60,349 bases of DNA from Burkholderiaceae bacterium (GTDB lineage Bacteria > Pseudomonadota > Gammaproteobacteria > Burkholderiales > Burkholderiaceae_A), in NCBI GenBank assembly GCA_018882795.1, contig VERJ01000006.1, forward strand, positions 1-60,349. The letters are read 5' to 3'. The number at the start of each line of letters is the position of its first letter. Position 1 is the stretch's first letter. A program made the translations under genes and the position numbers. Of this stretch, positions 27,737-36,444 are shown in pieces. Below the pieces are notes generated by a model. That model searched no databases, was not told the DNA's origin, and worked only from the letters and a program-made list of their open reading frames with translations.

Positions 27737-29155
27737 TCAGGCCAGGGCGGCGATGAGTTGATCGTGAATGCCGCCAAATCCACCGTTGCTCATGACCAGG
27801 ATCCGATCGCCGCTGCGGGCCCGCCCGATTACCGCATCGATCAGACTTTTCAGATCATGATGGACGCTGGCCTGCTCACCCAGTGGCGCGAGCGCGGCGC
27901 GAAGATCCCAGTCGATTCCGCCTGCATAAGCAAACACAAGATCAGCATCCTGCAGACTGGCTGCAAGCTTGGACGACATCACGCCCAGCTTCATGGTGTT
28001 GGAGCGGGGCTCCAGCACCGCCAACACGCGACCGGCACTGCCCTGCCGCGTTAACTGCTCTTTTAAACCTGCCACCGTGGTCGCAATGGCCGTGGGGTGG
28101 TGGGCAAAGTCATCCAGCACCTGAATTCCCCGCACTTCTCCGCGCAGCTGCATCCTGCGCTTCACACCTTCGAAACGCGCGATCGCATCACAGGCCTGCG
28201 CGGCAGGCACACCGTAGGCCACAGCAGCAACAATCGCTGCCAGGATGTTGCTGCGGTTATGGGCCCCGGTGAGCGGCGAGTGCACAGTGCCAACAATCCG
28301 GCCCTGATGGAGCACCTGGAATTCGTCTGCGATTGGATCCTGCGGCCCCTTGGCCTTCTGCGGCGGTGATGGTGCGATCGACCAGCCGTCCTGCTGATGA
28401 AAATAATCAATCGCCGACCAGGCGCCACGGGCGATCACACGTGATAGCGCCAGCTCTTGCGCATTAACAATCAAGCGGCCCCGCGAGGGAAGGGTTCTGA
28501 TCCACTGGTGAAACTGAGTCTCGATGGCGGCGAGATCGGGAAAGATATCGGCGTGATCGAATTCCAGATTGTTCAGTATCGCGATCTCGGCGCGATAGTG
28601 AAGAAATTTCGAGCGTTTATCGAAAAATGCGGTGTCGTATTCGTCGGCCTCGATCACGAAGGGGGGTGGATTGCTACCCCGCCCTGCGGGCGGCTGACAA
28701 TGAGAACTCAATCGCGCGGAAACACCAAAATTCTCCGGCACACCGCCAATCAGAAAAGATGGTGATAAGCCAGCATCTTCCAGAATCCAGGCAAGCAGGC
28801 TGCTGGTGGTGGTCTTGCCATGGGTACCCGAGACGGCTAGGACCCGATGCTCACCCAGCAGATGGTCAGCAAGCCATTGCGGGCCAGAGACCAGCGCATC
28901 GCCCCGATTCAACAAGGCTTCGATCAGCGGCATGCCGCGCGTGGCTACATTGCCCACGACCCAGACATCAGGCCTCAAATCGAGCTGCTCTTCACCAAAC
29001 CCTTGGGTCAAGGTGATGCCCGCCTGTTCCAGCTGAGTGCTCATTGGGGGATAGACATTGGCATCACAGCCGGTCACCCGATGGCCGCGTGCACGGGCAA
29101 GTTGCGCCAAGCCGCCCATGAACGTGCCGCAGATGCCGATGATGTGAAGATGCAT
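27737..29155 (-). CDS. mpl: UDP-N-acetylmuramate:tripeptide ligase Mpl
   Basis: A 472-aa Mur ligase that attaches recycled L-Ala-gamma-D-Glu-meso-DAP to UDP-MurNAc in peptidoglycan recycling. It opens with MHLHIIGICGTFMGGLAQLARARGH, the Mpl form of the nucleotide-binding start, and has the ATP P-loop SGTHGKTTTSS at 109-119 and LEPRSNTMKLGV near the C-terminus. The frame is open to 29191, but the ATG at 29155 gives the canonical start. It is divergent from the 217-aa hypothetical gene by 34 bp. AmpD, in the same recycling pathway, is encoded at 41149-41733. Confidence 0.94.
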   Translation of the reverse strand: MHLHIIGICGTFMGGLAQLARARGHRVTGCDANVYPPMSTQLEQAGITLTQGFGEEQLDLRPDVWVVGNVATRGMPLIEALLNRGDALVSGPQWLADHLLGEHRVLAVSGTHGKTTTSSLLAWILEDAGLSPSFLIGGVPENFGVSARLSSHCQPPAGRGSNPPPFVIEADEYDTAFFDKRSKFLHYRAEIAILNNLEFDHADIFPDLAAIETQFHQWIRTLPSRGRLIVNAQELALSRVIARGAWSAIDYFHQQDGWSIAPSPPQKAKGPQDPIADEFQVLHQGRIVGTVHSPLTGAHNRSNILAAIVAAVAYGVPAAQACDAIARFEGVKRRMQLRGEVRGIQVLDDFAHHPTAIATTVAGLKEQLTRQGSAGRVLAVLEPRSNTMKLGVMSSKLAASLQDADLVFAYAGGIDWDLRAALAPLGEQASVHHDLKSLIDAVIGRARSGDRILVMSNGGFGGIHDQLIAALA

Positions 29156-29189
29156 GGCTGCCATTGTAGCGATGGGCATAATGGGCCCC

Positions 29190-29843
29190 ATGCAAGATCA
29201 CAATCATTGGGAGCTTGAACTGCAGGAGGGCCGAGGCGGCCTGCGGGCCGAGATCGCCGCAGCAGCCGCCAGCCTGATTGCTGAAGACGGGCTCGATTAC
29301 GCAAGCGCAAAGCGCAAGGCCTTTGAGCGCATCTCTGGTGGCAGAGGGAGTCGCATCGCCAAATCGCTGCTGCCCTCCAACGATGAGATCGAGGATGCAC
29401 TGCGCGATTACCAGCAGATTTTTCAATCGGACACTCAGCCCGCCCGTCTAAAGGTGCTGCGCCAGAAGGCGCTCGACCTGATGAGGCTGCTGAAGGATTT
29501 CTCGCCCATGCTGGCGGGCGCCGTGGCCAATGGCACCGCTGGCCAACATAGCGACATTCATCTGCACTGCTTTGCCGACAGCGCGAAAGATCTCGGCATC
29601 TTTTTGCTCAATCAGCGACTCGATGCTCAGGCCGCAACCCTACCGGCTACAAGGCCCGGTGGCCCCGACATCGAGGCATTGGCCATTCAATGGCAGGGTG
29701 AATTGGCCACCATTGCCGTCTATCCTGAGGTTTATCGGCGTAACGCCCTTCGGCAAGACGCCCGGGGGAGGCCGCTGCGCCTGGACATCCGAGGCCTTGA
29801 ACATCTACTGACTGATCTCAAAGAATCGGTTACACGCCCATGA
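29190..29843 (+). CDS. Conserved-looking hypothetical protein, 217 aa, between mpl and tlpA
   Basis: I cannot assign a function with confidence. The protein has a charged helical N-terminus (WELELQEGRGGLRAEIAAAAASLIAEDGLDYASAKRKAFERISG), no signal peptide and no membrane helix. The centre reads LDLMRLLKDFSPMLAGAVANGTAGQHSDIHLHCFADSAKDLGIFLL, which looks like the strand-turn-strand of a minimal nucleotidyltransferase fold (G, then D-x-H/D). Homologous genes are known to sit between mpl and tlpA in Burkholderiales. The stop overlaps the next ATG as ATGA. The ATG at 29190 is preferred over one at 29154 that would overlap mpl. Confidence 0.75.
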   Translation: MQDHNHWELELQEGRGGLRAEIAAAAASLIAEDGLDYASAKRKAFERISGGRGSRIAKSLLPSNDEIEDALRDYQQIFQSDTQPARLKVLRQKALDLMRLLKDFSPMLAGAVANGTAGQHSDIHLHCFADSAKDLGIFLLNQRLDAQAATLPATRPGGPDIEALAIQWQGELATIAVYPEVYRRNALRQDARGRPLRLDIRGLEHLLTDLKESVTRP

Positions 29844-30373
29844 AACCCACCACCCGATCCCGTTGGTCCCTACTGGTTGCGATTGGCCTGATCACCTTGA
29901 TTGCGGGTATTGGCCTGGGCCTTTTGCGACTAAAACCCATCGCCATTGCGGAATCCGCCGAGTGGGTGTTCGAGCTGAACTATCCTGATGCGAAGGGGGA
30001 AACCGTGGCGCTCTCCTCTGCCCGTGGCCGGATCACGGTGGTGAATTTCTGGGCCACCTGGTGCCCGCCCTGCATCGAAGAGATGCCCGAACTCTCCCGG
30101 TTTCACGAAGAGTTTTCCTCAAAAAACATTAAAGTAATTGGATTGGCCGTTGATTCACCCTCTAACGTGCGTGAATTTCTCTCAAAAAGAAATTTCAGCT
30201 ACCCCTTGCTGATCACCGGCGGGTCAGGCAGTGAGCTGGCCAAAAAGCTGAGAAACGCCGTGGACGCGCTACCCTATACCGTCATGATCGATGAAAAAGG
30301 CGGGATGATAAGGCAAAAAGTCGGCAAATTAACCGAAAAAGACCTCAAATCCTGGATTTCTGAAGTACGGTAG
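29840..30373 (+). CDS. TlpA-like membrane-anchored thiol:disulfide oxidoreductase
   Basis: A 177-aa thioredoxin-fold protein with an N-terminal membrane anchor (about residues 10-30, SLLVAIGLITLIAGIGLGLL) and a periplasmic TlpA/ResA-like domain. The active site WCPPC is at residues 74-78 in VVNFWATWCPPCIEEMPEL, and the cis-Pro region appears as ALPYTVMID. Such proteins reduce disulfides in the periplasm, for example during cytochrome c maturation; the actual partner is not evident. Start codon and the previous stop overlap by 4 bp. A hairpin follows its stop, just before aroQ. Confidence 0.9.
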   Translation: MKPTTRSRWSLLVAIGLITLIAGIGLGLLRLKPIAIAESAEWVFELNYPDAKGETVALSSARGRITVVNFWATWCPPCIEEMPELSRFHEEFSSKNIKVIGLAVDSPSNVREFLSKRNFSYPLLITGGSGSELAKKLRNAVDALPYTVMIDEKGGMIRQKVGKLTEKDLKSWISEVR

Positions 30374-30378
30374 AATGG

Positions 30379-30400
30379 GCTCCATCTTGATTGATGGAGC
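30379..30400 (+). promoter_or_regulatory. Hairpin covering the aroQ ribosome binding site
   Basis: A perfect 8-bp stem (GCTCCATC with GATGGAGC) with a 6-base loop starts 5 bases after the tlpA stop. The 3' arm contains GGAG at 30396-30399, the only good Shine-Dalgarno match for the aroQ ATG at 30407. No T-tract follows, so it is not an intrinsic terminator. The arrangement could lower aroQ translation unless the hairpin is opened; this is inference from layout. Confidence 0.45.
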
Positions 30401-30406
30401 GGCTGA

Positions 30407-30865
30407 ATGTCGTTATCTCCGCTGATTTGGGTCCTACATGGCCCGAATTTGAACCGATTAGGTTCCCGGGAGCCTGAAATTTATGGCGCCACCACCTTGG
30501 ACCAAATCAATGAATCCCTGCTGAATCGGGCCAAGGCGCTCGGTGTTCGGCTGGACTGCTTTCAGACCAACCATGAAGGCGCCATGATTGAGCGCATCCA
30601 CCATGCCCCCGAGCAGCGGGTCGCCTTCATGCTCATCAACCCCGCAGCCTTTACCCACACCAGCGTGGCAATCCGGGATGCCATTGCGTCGGTCGCCATT
30701 CCTTTTGTAGAGATCCACATTTCCAATGTGCATCGTCGCGAACCCTTCCGCCACCACTCTTATTTTTCCGATCTTGCCGAGGCCGTGATCTGCGGCCTCG
30801 GACCTACCGGCTATCTTGCTGCCCTGGATTTTGCCGCTCAGAAAATTGGAATCCCCCGTGGCTAA
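30407..30865 (+). CDS. aroQ: Type II 3-dehydroquinate dehydratase
   Basis: A 152-aa type II dehydroquinase (3-dehydroquinate to 3-dehydroshikimate). It shows [18 protein letters not shown] with the catalytic Tyr, [34 protein letters not shown] with the catalytic-site Asn, and the substrate-binding [21 protein letters not shown]. Length is typical. Its position before accB-accC is standard in beta- and gammaproteobacteria. The product is the substrate of the AroE domain encoded at 24860-27712. The ribosome binding site lies in a hairpin. Confidence 0.96.
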   Translation: MSLSPLIWVLHGPNLNRLGSREPEIYGATTLDQINESLLNRAKALGVRLDCFQTNHEGAMIERIHHAPEQRVAFMLINPAAFTHTSVAIRDAIASVAIPFVEIHISNVHRREPFRHHSYFSDLAEAVICGLGPTGYLAALDFAAQKIGIPRG

Positions 30866-30896
30866 TGCCCCGAAGAACAATAAGGAACGCGCCTCT

Positions 30897-31364
30897 ATGG
30901 ACCTGAGAAAACTCAAAACCCTGATTGACCTGGTTGCCGAATCCGGCATCGCTGAATTGGAAATCACCGAAGGCGAGGACAAAGTCCGCATCGTCAAATC
31001 AAGTGCGACACCTCAGGCCTCGCATGTGAGCCATGTCTACGCCGCGGCACCTGCTGCCGCGGCGGCTGCAGCCATACCCGCGGCCAGCGACGCCGCCCCC
31101 GCCACTGCAGCTCCTGCCGCAGAGCCGGAAGGAAAAATCATCAAATCGCCGATGGTTGGCACGTTTTATCGGGCCTCGGCGCCAGGCGCAGACCCCTTTG
31201 TGTCAGTCGGTACCAGCGTCTCGGAAGGCCAGACCATGTGCGTCATTGAGGCCATGAAACTCATGAATGAGATTCCTGCCGACTGCGCGGGCGTGGTCAA
31301 GCAGATCCTGGTCGAAAACGGCGAGCCCGTTGAGTTTGGTCAGCCGCTTTTTGTGCTGGCCTGA
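30897..31364 (+). CDS. accB: Acetyl-CoA carboxylase biotin carboxyl carrier protein
   Basis: A 155-aa BCCP subunit of acetyl-CoA carboxylase, which carries biotin between the carboxylase and carboxyltransferase in fatty acid synthesis. The N-terminal domain starts [23 protein letters not shown]; an Ala/Pro-rich linker spans about residues 48-77; the C-terminal biotinyl domain has EAMKLMNEI with the biotinylated Lys at 121. The frame is open upstream into aroQ, but the ATG at 30897 gives the canonical N-terminus and follows AAGGA. Confidence 0.96.
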   Translation: MDLRKLKTLIDLVAESGIAELEITEGEDKVRIVKSSATPQASHVSHVYAAAPAAAAAAAIPAASDAAPATAAPAAEPEGKIIKSPMVGTFYRASAPGADPFVSVGTSVSEGQTMCVIEAMKLMNEIPADCAGVVKQILVENGEPVEFGQPLFVLA

Positions 31365-31381
31365 TCAAGGAATAACGCCCT

Positions 31382-32746
31382 ATGGCTGCACTTTTTGAAA
31401 AAGTTCTAATCGCCAATCGCGGTGAAATCGCACTACGAATACAGCGGGCTTGTCGAGAACTTGGCATCAAGACGGTAGTCGTCCACTCCGAGGCCGACAC
31501 CGATGCCAAGTATGTGAAGCTTGCCGATGAATCCGTCTGCATTGGACCACCGCCCTCGCGGCAGAGTTACCTGAATGTGCCGGCGATCATCGCGGCCGCC
31601 GAGGTCACCGATGCTGAAGCGATCCACCCCGGATATGGGTTCCTGTCGGAGAACGCTGACTTCGCCGAACGCGTGGAACGCAGCGGGTTCAAGTTTATTG
31701 GGCCCACGGCCGATGTGATTCGCATGATGGGCGACAAAGTTGCAGCCAAGCGGTCCATGATCGCTGCGGGGGTGCCCTGTGTGCCGGGATCCGAAGGAGC
31801 GCTGCCAGATGATCCCAAGGAGATTGTGAAAATCGCACGCAGCATCGGCTATCCGGTGATCATCAAGGCAGCGGGTGGTGGCGGTGGCCGCGGGATGCGG
31901 GTAGTACACACTGAAGCTGCACTGCTGAACGCGGTGCAAACAACCAAGGCCGAGGCAGCTGCAGCGTTTAACAATCCCGAGGTCTACATGGAGAAATTCC
32001 TCGAGAATCCGCGGCATATTGAGATTCAAATCCTGGCTGACCACTTTGGCAATGTGGTGCATCTGGGGGAGCGCGACTGCTCCATGCAGCGTCGGCACCA
32101 GAAGGTGCTCGAGGAAGCCCCTGCCCCCAAACTGCCACAGCGGCTACGCGACAAAATCGGGGACCGCTGTGCAGAGGCCTGCAAACGCATCGGCTATCGG
32201 GGTGCGGGCACGATTGAATTCTTATTTGAAGACAACGAGTTCTACTTCATCGAAATGAACACACGGGTCCAGGTGGAGCATCCCGTCACGGAGCTGATCA
32301 CCGGTATTGACATTGTGCAAGAACAGATCCGCGTGGCCAGTGGCCAGCGGCTGCGCTTTAAACAAAAGGACATCCAGTTCAAGGGCCATGCGCTGGAGTG
32401 CCGCATCAATGCAGAGGACCCCTATAAATTCACGCCCTCACCCGGCAGAATCCAGACCTGGCATGCGCCCGGAGGGCCCGGGGTGCGGGTGGATTCTCAC
32501 GCTTACAGCGGCTATGTGGTGCCACCAAACTATGACTCGATGATTGCCAAGCTGATCGTCTACGGCGACACCCGTGCACAGGCCATTGCACGCATGCAGA
32601 TCGCGCTCTCTGAAACAGTCGTGGAAGGCATCCAGACCAATGTGCCCCTGCACCGGGAATTGATGCGCGACACGCACTTCATTGATGGCGGTACCTCAAT
32701 CCATTATCTGGAGCACATGCTGGCAGCCCGTGAACGTGATCGCTAG
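31382..32746 (+). CDS. accC: Acetyl-CoA carboxylase biotin carboxylase subunit
   Basis: A 454-aa biotin carboxylase that uses ATP and bicarbonate to carboxylate the biotin on AccB. The N-terminus [26 protein letters not shown], the ATP-grasp glycine loop [13 protein letters not shown] near residue 163, [20 protein letters not shown] and [16 protein letters not shown] are all canonical. Length matches E. coli AccC (449 aa). It follows accB by 17 bp and precedes prmA by 27 bp, forming an aroQ-accB-accC-prmA run. Confidence 0.97.
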   Translation: MAALFEKVLIANRGEIALRIQRACRELGIKTVVVHSEADTDAKYVKLADESVCIGPPPSRQSYLNVPAIIAAAEVTDAEAIHPGYGFLSENADFAERVERSGFKFIGPTADVIRMMGDKVAAKRSMIAAGVPCVPGSEGALPDDPKEIVKIARSIGYPVIIKAAGGGGGRGMRVVHTEAALLNAVQTTKAEAAAAFNNPEVYMEKFLENPRHIEIQILADHFGNVVHLGERDCSMQRRHQKVLEEAPAPKLPQRLRDKIGDRCAEACKRIGYRGAGTIEFLFEDNEFYFIEMNTRVQVEHPVTELITGIDIVQEQIRVASGQRLRFKQKDIQFKGHALECRINAEDPYKFTPSPGRIQTWHAPGGPGVRVDSHAYSGYVVPPNYDSMIAKLIVYGDTRAQAIARMQIALSETVVEGIQTNVPLHRELMRDTHFIDGGTSIHYLEHMLAARERDR

Positions 32747-32773
32747 CGTCTTGCGCGACAAGGTCTGCGGCTG

Positions 32774-33694
32774 ATGCAGGAGATCGTTTTTGAGACCAAC
32801 GCCGAGGACACCGATGACATCTCGGATAGTTTGATCGGTCTTGGCGCGCTCTCGGTCACCGTGGAGGACGCGCAAGCCGATTTGCCGACAGAGTCCCCCA
32901 TCTTTGGCGAGCCTGGCATGCCAACTTCCGTTCAGGCTTGGCCAACCTCAAAATTCCTGGTGCTCTTGGACATTGACACCAGGGCCCAGGACTTCTGGCA
33001 GGAATTCTGTGCGTTTGATTCACGATTTGGCGAGTCACCCATTGAGATCCGTGAGCTCACTGACCGCGATTGGGTCGCCGAGACACAGCGCCAGTTCAAA
33101 CCTTTTGTGATTGGATCCCGTCTATGGGTAGGGCCGCACTGGGTCGACCCGCCACAGACGTTTTCGAACCAAGGCATTGTGATTCGGCTGGACCCGGGTA
33201 TGGCCTTTGGCACCGGAAGCCATGCCACAACCCAGCTCTGCCTGGAGCAGCTTATGGCGACACTCGATGCGCACCCCAACTGCCAACGGGTGTTGGATAT
33301 GGGCTGTGGATCCGGCATCTTGGCAATTGCGGCGGCAAAGCTTGGTGCAAGCGATGTCCATGCAATCGATATCGACCCAATTGCGGTGGCCACCGCTCGA
33401 AACAATGCAATCACCAACCAGGTCAGCATCCATGCCGCATCGGCAGAGAGTCAGCCCGAGGGGGTGTTCGATCTCGTTTTAGCCAATATCCTCTCCCAGC
33501 CGCTGAAAGTATTGGCGCCGATGTTGGCACGGCTCACACGGCCCGGCGGCGGTCTGCTGCTCTCCGGCATACTCTCAAGGCAGGCCGATGAACTGTTGCA
33601 GGTCTATCAGCCACTGTGCCAACACCTCGGACGCATCACTGTATTGCAGGAGCGGGAGGGTTGGGTCTGCATCGGTACATCCTGTTCACCGTAA
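32774..33694 (+). CDS. prmA: Ribosomal protein L11 methyltransferase
   Basis: A 306-aa SAM-dependent methyltransferase that trimethylates ribosomal protein L11. The N-terminal substrate-recognition domain has ALSVTVEDAQAD, then WVGPHWVDPP, LDPGMAFGTGSHATTQLCLEQL, the SAM-binding motif I LDMGCGSGILAIAAAKLG near residue 173, and NILSQPLKVLAPMLARLTRPGG, where the post-motif I pattern is D-L-V-L-A-N-I-L. Length is close to E. coli PrmA. In relatives a zinc-ribbon DUF3426 gene often follows; here a PfkB kinase follows directly. Confidence 0.95.
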   Translation: MQEIVFETNAEDTDDISDSLIGLGALSVTVEDAQADLPTESPIFGEPGMPTSVQAWPTSKFLVLLDIDTRAQDFWQEFCAFDSRFGESPIEIRELTDRDWVAETQRQFKPFVIGSRLWVGPHWVDPPQTFSNQGIVIRLDPGMAFGTGSHATTQLCLEQLMATLDAHPNCQRVLDMGCGSGILAIAAAKLGASDVHAIDIDPIAVATARNNAITNQVSIHAASAESQPEGVFDLVLANILSQPLKVLAPMLARLTRPGGGLLLSGILSRQADELLQVYQPLCQHLGRITVLQEREGWVCIGTSCSP

Positions 33695-33708
33695 TAAAGG
33701 ACTTTTTC

Positions 33709-34683
33709 ATGTCAGTTCAGATCAGTGGCTCAATCGCCTTTGACACCATTATGGTCTTTGAAGGCCGATTCAAGGACCATATCCTTCCTGAGCAGACCCA
33801 CATGCTCAATGTCGCTTTTCTGGCGCCTCAGATGCGGCAGGAATATGGCGGCTGTGCGGCCAACATCGCCTACACCCTGCGCGGACTGGGTCAGGAGTGC
33901 GGACTGCTTGGGGCTATTGGGAAAGATGGTGGTGAGTATTTAGAGAGGCTCACCGCATTGAACATTGACACCTCCAGGGTGCTACTGGCCCAGGATTGTT
34001 ACTGCGCCCAGGCCTTCATCACCACCGATTTGGATGACAATCAGATCACCGCCTTTCATCCAGGCGCCATGAATCGGGCTGGCGAAATCGGACTTGATGG
34101 CGCTACTGCGACATTGGGCATCGTCTCACCCAACGGCCGCGAGGCCATGATCCGCCATGCAAGTGAATTCGCCGCCAACGGTGTGCCCTTTGTGTTTGAT
34201 CCTGGCCAAGCCATGCCGATCTTTGATGCAAAGGATCTGTCTAACTTTGTCAGCCAGGCGACATGGGTAGCCGTTAATGACTATGAGGGCCATATGCTGG
34301 CGGAGAAACTTGGCGTTGATATGAAAACACTGGCGAGAGAATTAAAGGGCGGGTTGGTTGTCACCCGCGGCGCCGAGGGCGTCGAGATCACGGATCGCAA
34401 CGGCACTGTGCATATCCAGGGGCTGGATGTCTCTGCGCTGCTGGGTGCCGCGCCGACGGATCCAACCGGCTGCGGTGATGCATTTCGTGGCGGTCTGCTA
34501 TTCGGACTGGCCCGTGGGGCCTCCTTGCTCGACAGCGCTAGGCTGGGCAATCTCATGGGCGCTATCAAAGTCACCCATCGCGGGGGTCAAAACCACGTGG
34601 TGCGGCCAACCGAGGTTGCCCGTCATCTGCAAACTCTCTACCCTGACACTGCTGATCGGCTCCGCAGCCATCTGCAGCTCTGA
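33709..34683 (+). CDS. PfkB family carbohydrate/nucleoside kinase
   Basis: A 324-aa ribokinase-superfamily kinase. The N-terminus SGSIAFDTIMVFEGRFKDHILPEQ and YGGCAANIAYTLRGLGQECGLLGAIGKDG are typical of the adenosine-kinase-like branch found next to prmA in Burkholderiales. The C-terminal signature DPTGCGDAFRGGLL near residues 251-264 contains the catalytic Asp. The physiological substrate is not determined by sequence. The frame is open upstream, but the ATG at 33709 gives the conserved start, 14 bp after prmA. Confidence 0.9.
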   Translation: MSVQISGSIAFDTIMVFEGRFKDHILPEQTHMLNVAFLAPQMRQEYGGCAANIAYTLRGLGQECGLLGAIGKDGGEYLERLTALNIDTSRVLLAQDCYCAQAFITTDLDDNQITAFHPGAMNRAGEIGLDGATATLGIVSPNGREAMIRHASEFAANGVPFVFDPGQAMPIFDAKDLSNFVSQATWVAVNDYEGHMLAEKLGVDMKTLARELKGGLVVTRGAEGVEITDRNGTVHIQGLDVSALLGAAPTDPTGCGDAFRGGLLFGLARGASLLDSARLGNLMGAIKVTHRGGQNHVVRPTEVARHLQTLYPDTADRLRSHLQL

Positions 34684-34706
34684 TTCCAAACCCGGAGGCC
34701 AGACTG

Positions 34707-35183
34707 ATGCGAACCAGACCCAATCTTTCCCGACTCGCCCTGCTGACAGGCTGCGCCATCGCGATCGCCGCTCTGAGTGGCTGCGCCACCCAGAGCAGTT
34801 CATCGGCGGTCTATAAATCCAGCGATACCCAGCGTGAGCAGACCGTACGTATGGCCACCGTCGAGGCTGTTCGAAAGGTCATGATTCAACGTGATAGCAA
34901 GGGCATCGGCGTCGTCGGTGGCGCAGTCGTGGGTGGTATTGCGGGCAGCACGGCTGGCAAGGGCAAGGGCGCTGATATCGGCACCGTGCTGGGCGCGATT
35001 GGCGGGATGGTGGCCGGTCAGGCCATTGAGAACCAAGCCAATCAGCGTGAGGGGCTGGAGATCACCGTGAAATACGACAACGGCGACACGCGAATCATCG
35101 TGCAGGAGGCCGATGTCGATGTGAGGCCCGGCGATCGCGTGCGGATTGTTAGCGGTGGTGGTGTGACCCGGGTCTCAAAATAG
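34707..35183 (+). CDS. Glycine-zipper outer-membrane lipoprotein (SlyB/Pcp-like)
   Basis: A 158-aa predicted lipoprotein. The signal peptide LALLTGCAIAIAALSGC ends in a lipobox with the lipidated Cys at residue 26. A glycine-zipper segment lies at about residues 69-112 (GVVGGAVVGGIAGSTAGKGKG followed by GTVLGAIGGMVAGQAIE), after which comes a basic/acidic SlyB-like C-terminus (VKYDNGDTRIIVQEADVDVRPGDRVRIV). Related proteins stabilise the outer membrane under stress; the exact role here is inferred. Its 3' end overlaps yggT by 9 bp convergently. Confidence 0.85.
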   Translation: MRTRPNLSRLALLTGCAIAIAALSGCATQSSSSAVYKSSDTQREQTVRMATVEAVRKVMIQRDSKGIGVVGGAVVGGIAGSTAGKGKGADIGTVLGAIGGMVAGQAIENQANQREGLEITVKYDNGDTRIIVQEADVDVRPGDRVRIVSGGGVTRVSK

Positions 35184-35792
35184 ATGGCTCATCACGCCGG
35201 CCTCCAGCGTGGCGATCAGGGCGCCAAAGATCTGCAACAACAAAAAAGCGCCGATCGGCGATAGATCGAATCCTCCGCGCGGCCGTACGCTGCCGAAACC
35301 CCTCTGCTGTCCACCCAGCAGCCTGCGAAAGGGTGCAAGCATAGGGGCAGACAACAGGTCGAACACTGGCTTTAAGGGGTGCAACGGTGCAAGCCAGGAC
35401 ATCATCACGCCCACGATCAGCACCACCATTGCCAGCTGCAGGCTCCACTCAATGGCCCAAATCACGGCGAGCGCCACCAACCAGCCAAAGGGCCGCACAG
35501 GTTTGGACAGAGCCGCACCCTCGCCCAGTGGACTCCAAAACATCAGGAAGTAATAGACGGTTGCCATCAAGACCGACAGCAGTAAAACAGACAAGATGCT
35601 GGCCCAATCAACGCCGCCAAAACCCGGTACCAGTCGTCGCATCGGCAGCACAATCCAATCGGTCATCTGAAAGGTCAGCCGTGACAGTGGATTCTGGGCA
35701 TGCAAGCGAACCGCCTGCAGATAGGCCCGCAACGCACAGGCCACCACAAAAAGGCTGCCCAGCGTCTTTAAGGTGATCCAGAGAATATTCAT
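35175..35792 (-). CDS. YggT family integral membrane protein
   Basis: A 205-aa protein with two YggT repeats. Each has hydrophobic helices followed by the conserved segment: first NPLSRLTFQMTDWIVLPMRRLVPGFGGVD, second LHPLKPVFDLLSAPMLAPFRRLLG. YggT proteins are small inner-membrane proteins linked to osmotic stress and, in some bacteria, to division or K+ uptake; function here is not established. It converges on the lipoprotein gene with a 9-bp overlap and is separated from the upstream histone-like gene by a strong terminator. Confidence 0.87.
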   Translation of the reverse strand: MNILWITLKTLGSLFVVACALRAYLQAVRLHAQNPLSRLTFQMTDWIVLPMRRLVPGFGGVDWASILSVLLLSVLMATVYYFLMFWSPLGEGAALSKPVRPFGWLVALAVIWAIEWSLQLAMVVLIVGVMMSWLAPLHPLKPVFDLLSAPMLAPFRRLLGGQQRGFGSVRPRGGFDLSPIGAFLLLQIFGALIATLEAGVMSHLF

Positions 35793-35803
35793 GAACGAAT
35801 CAT

Positions 35804-35832
35804 AAAAAAAGTCCCGCCGAAGCGGGACTTTT
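35804..35832 (-). terminator. Intrinsic terminator after the histone H1-like gene
   Basis: An 11-bp stem (GTCCCGC with GCGGGAC, extended by A-T pairs) and a 4-base loop are followed on the minus strand by seven T residues. It ends transcription of the histone-like gene before yggT. The A/T flanks are symmetric, so it could work in both directions. Confidence 0.9.
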
Positions 35833-35866
35833 AGTGTCTTGAATCAGAAAAATCTGATGTCTTGAC

Positions 35867-36316
35867 TTAGGGACGGCTGCCCGTGGGGAAAGGCCATGTG
35901 CTGGACAGGGTCGCAGCAGCAGCAGGTGCAGCAGCGGCCTTCTTCGTTGCACGCTTCTTGCCGCCTTTCTTCGTGGCACGCTTCTTACCACCGGCTTTCT
36001 TGGTGGCTTTCTTAGTCGCCTTTTTTGCAGCTTTCTTAGTCGCACGCTTCTTGCCACCAGTTTTCTTGGCAGCTTTTTTCGTGGCCTTCTTGGCCGCTTT
36101 TTTGGCCGGGCGCTTGGTCGCTTTTTTGGCGGCTTTCTTGGCGCCTTTTTTCGCTGCGCGCTTGGTGGCCTTCTTGGCCGGGCGCTTGGTCGCTTTTTTG
36201 GCGGCTTTCTTGGCCGGCTTCTTGGCGGCTACTTTCTTCTTAGCAGCTTTTTTGGCGGCAGGCTTGCGCTTGGCAGCCGGTTTCTTCTTTGCTTTCTTCT
36301 TTGCTTCTTCAGCCAT
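35867..36316 (-). CDS. Histone H1-like Lys/Ala-rich DNA-binding protein
   Basis: A 149-aa low-complexity protein of AKKA-type repeats (KKAAKKATKRPAKKA and variants), ending in APAAAATLSSTWPFPTGSRP. Such eukaryotic-H1-like proteins (BpH1/Hc-like) occur in Bordetella and other Burkholderiales and bind DNA as nucleoid proteins; binding here is inferred from composition. The ATG at 36316 has a strong AAGGAG site 7 bases upstream; the longer frame to 36400 is unlikely. A perfect 41-bp DNA repeat (36102-36142 and 36174-36214) shows recent in-frame expansion. A strong terminator follows. Confidence 0.9.
   Translation of the reverse strand: MAEEAKKKAKKKPAAKRKPAAKKAAKKKVAAKKPAKKAAKKATKRPAKKATKRAAKKGAKKAAKKATKRPAKKAAKKATKKAAKKTGGKKRATKKAAKKATKKATKKAGGKKRATKKGGKKRATKKAAAAPAAAATLSSTWPFPTGSRP
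36102..36214. repeat. Two perfect 41-bp direct repeats inside the histone H1-like gene
   Basis: Copies lie at 36102-36142 and 36174-36214, offset by exactly 72 bp (24 codons), so duplication or deletion of the unit keeps frame. Each encodes an AKKAAKKATKRPA stretch. Confidence 0.9.
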
Positions 36317-36444
36317 GGAACACTCCTTCAAGCTTGAACAAAAGGGGATTCGCACCGGATGGTCCGAACCATTCATTCGCGCAAGGGTAATGACCCCCAA
36401 CGCTAATGAATTCTGTGTGGCGCAGACCCGGGATCACCTTTTGC

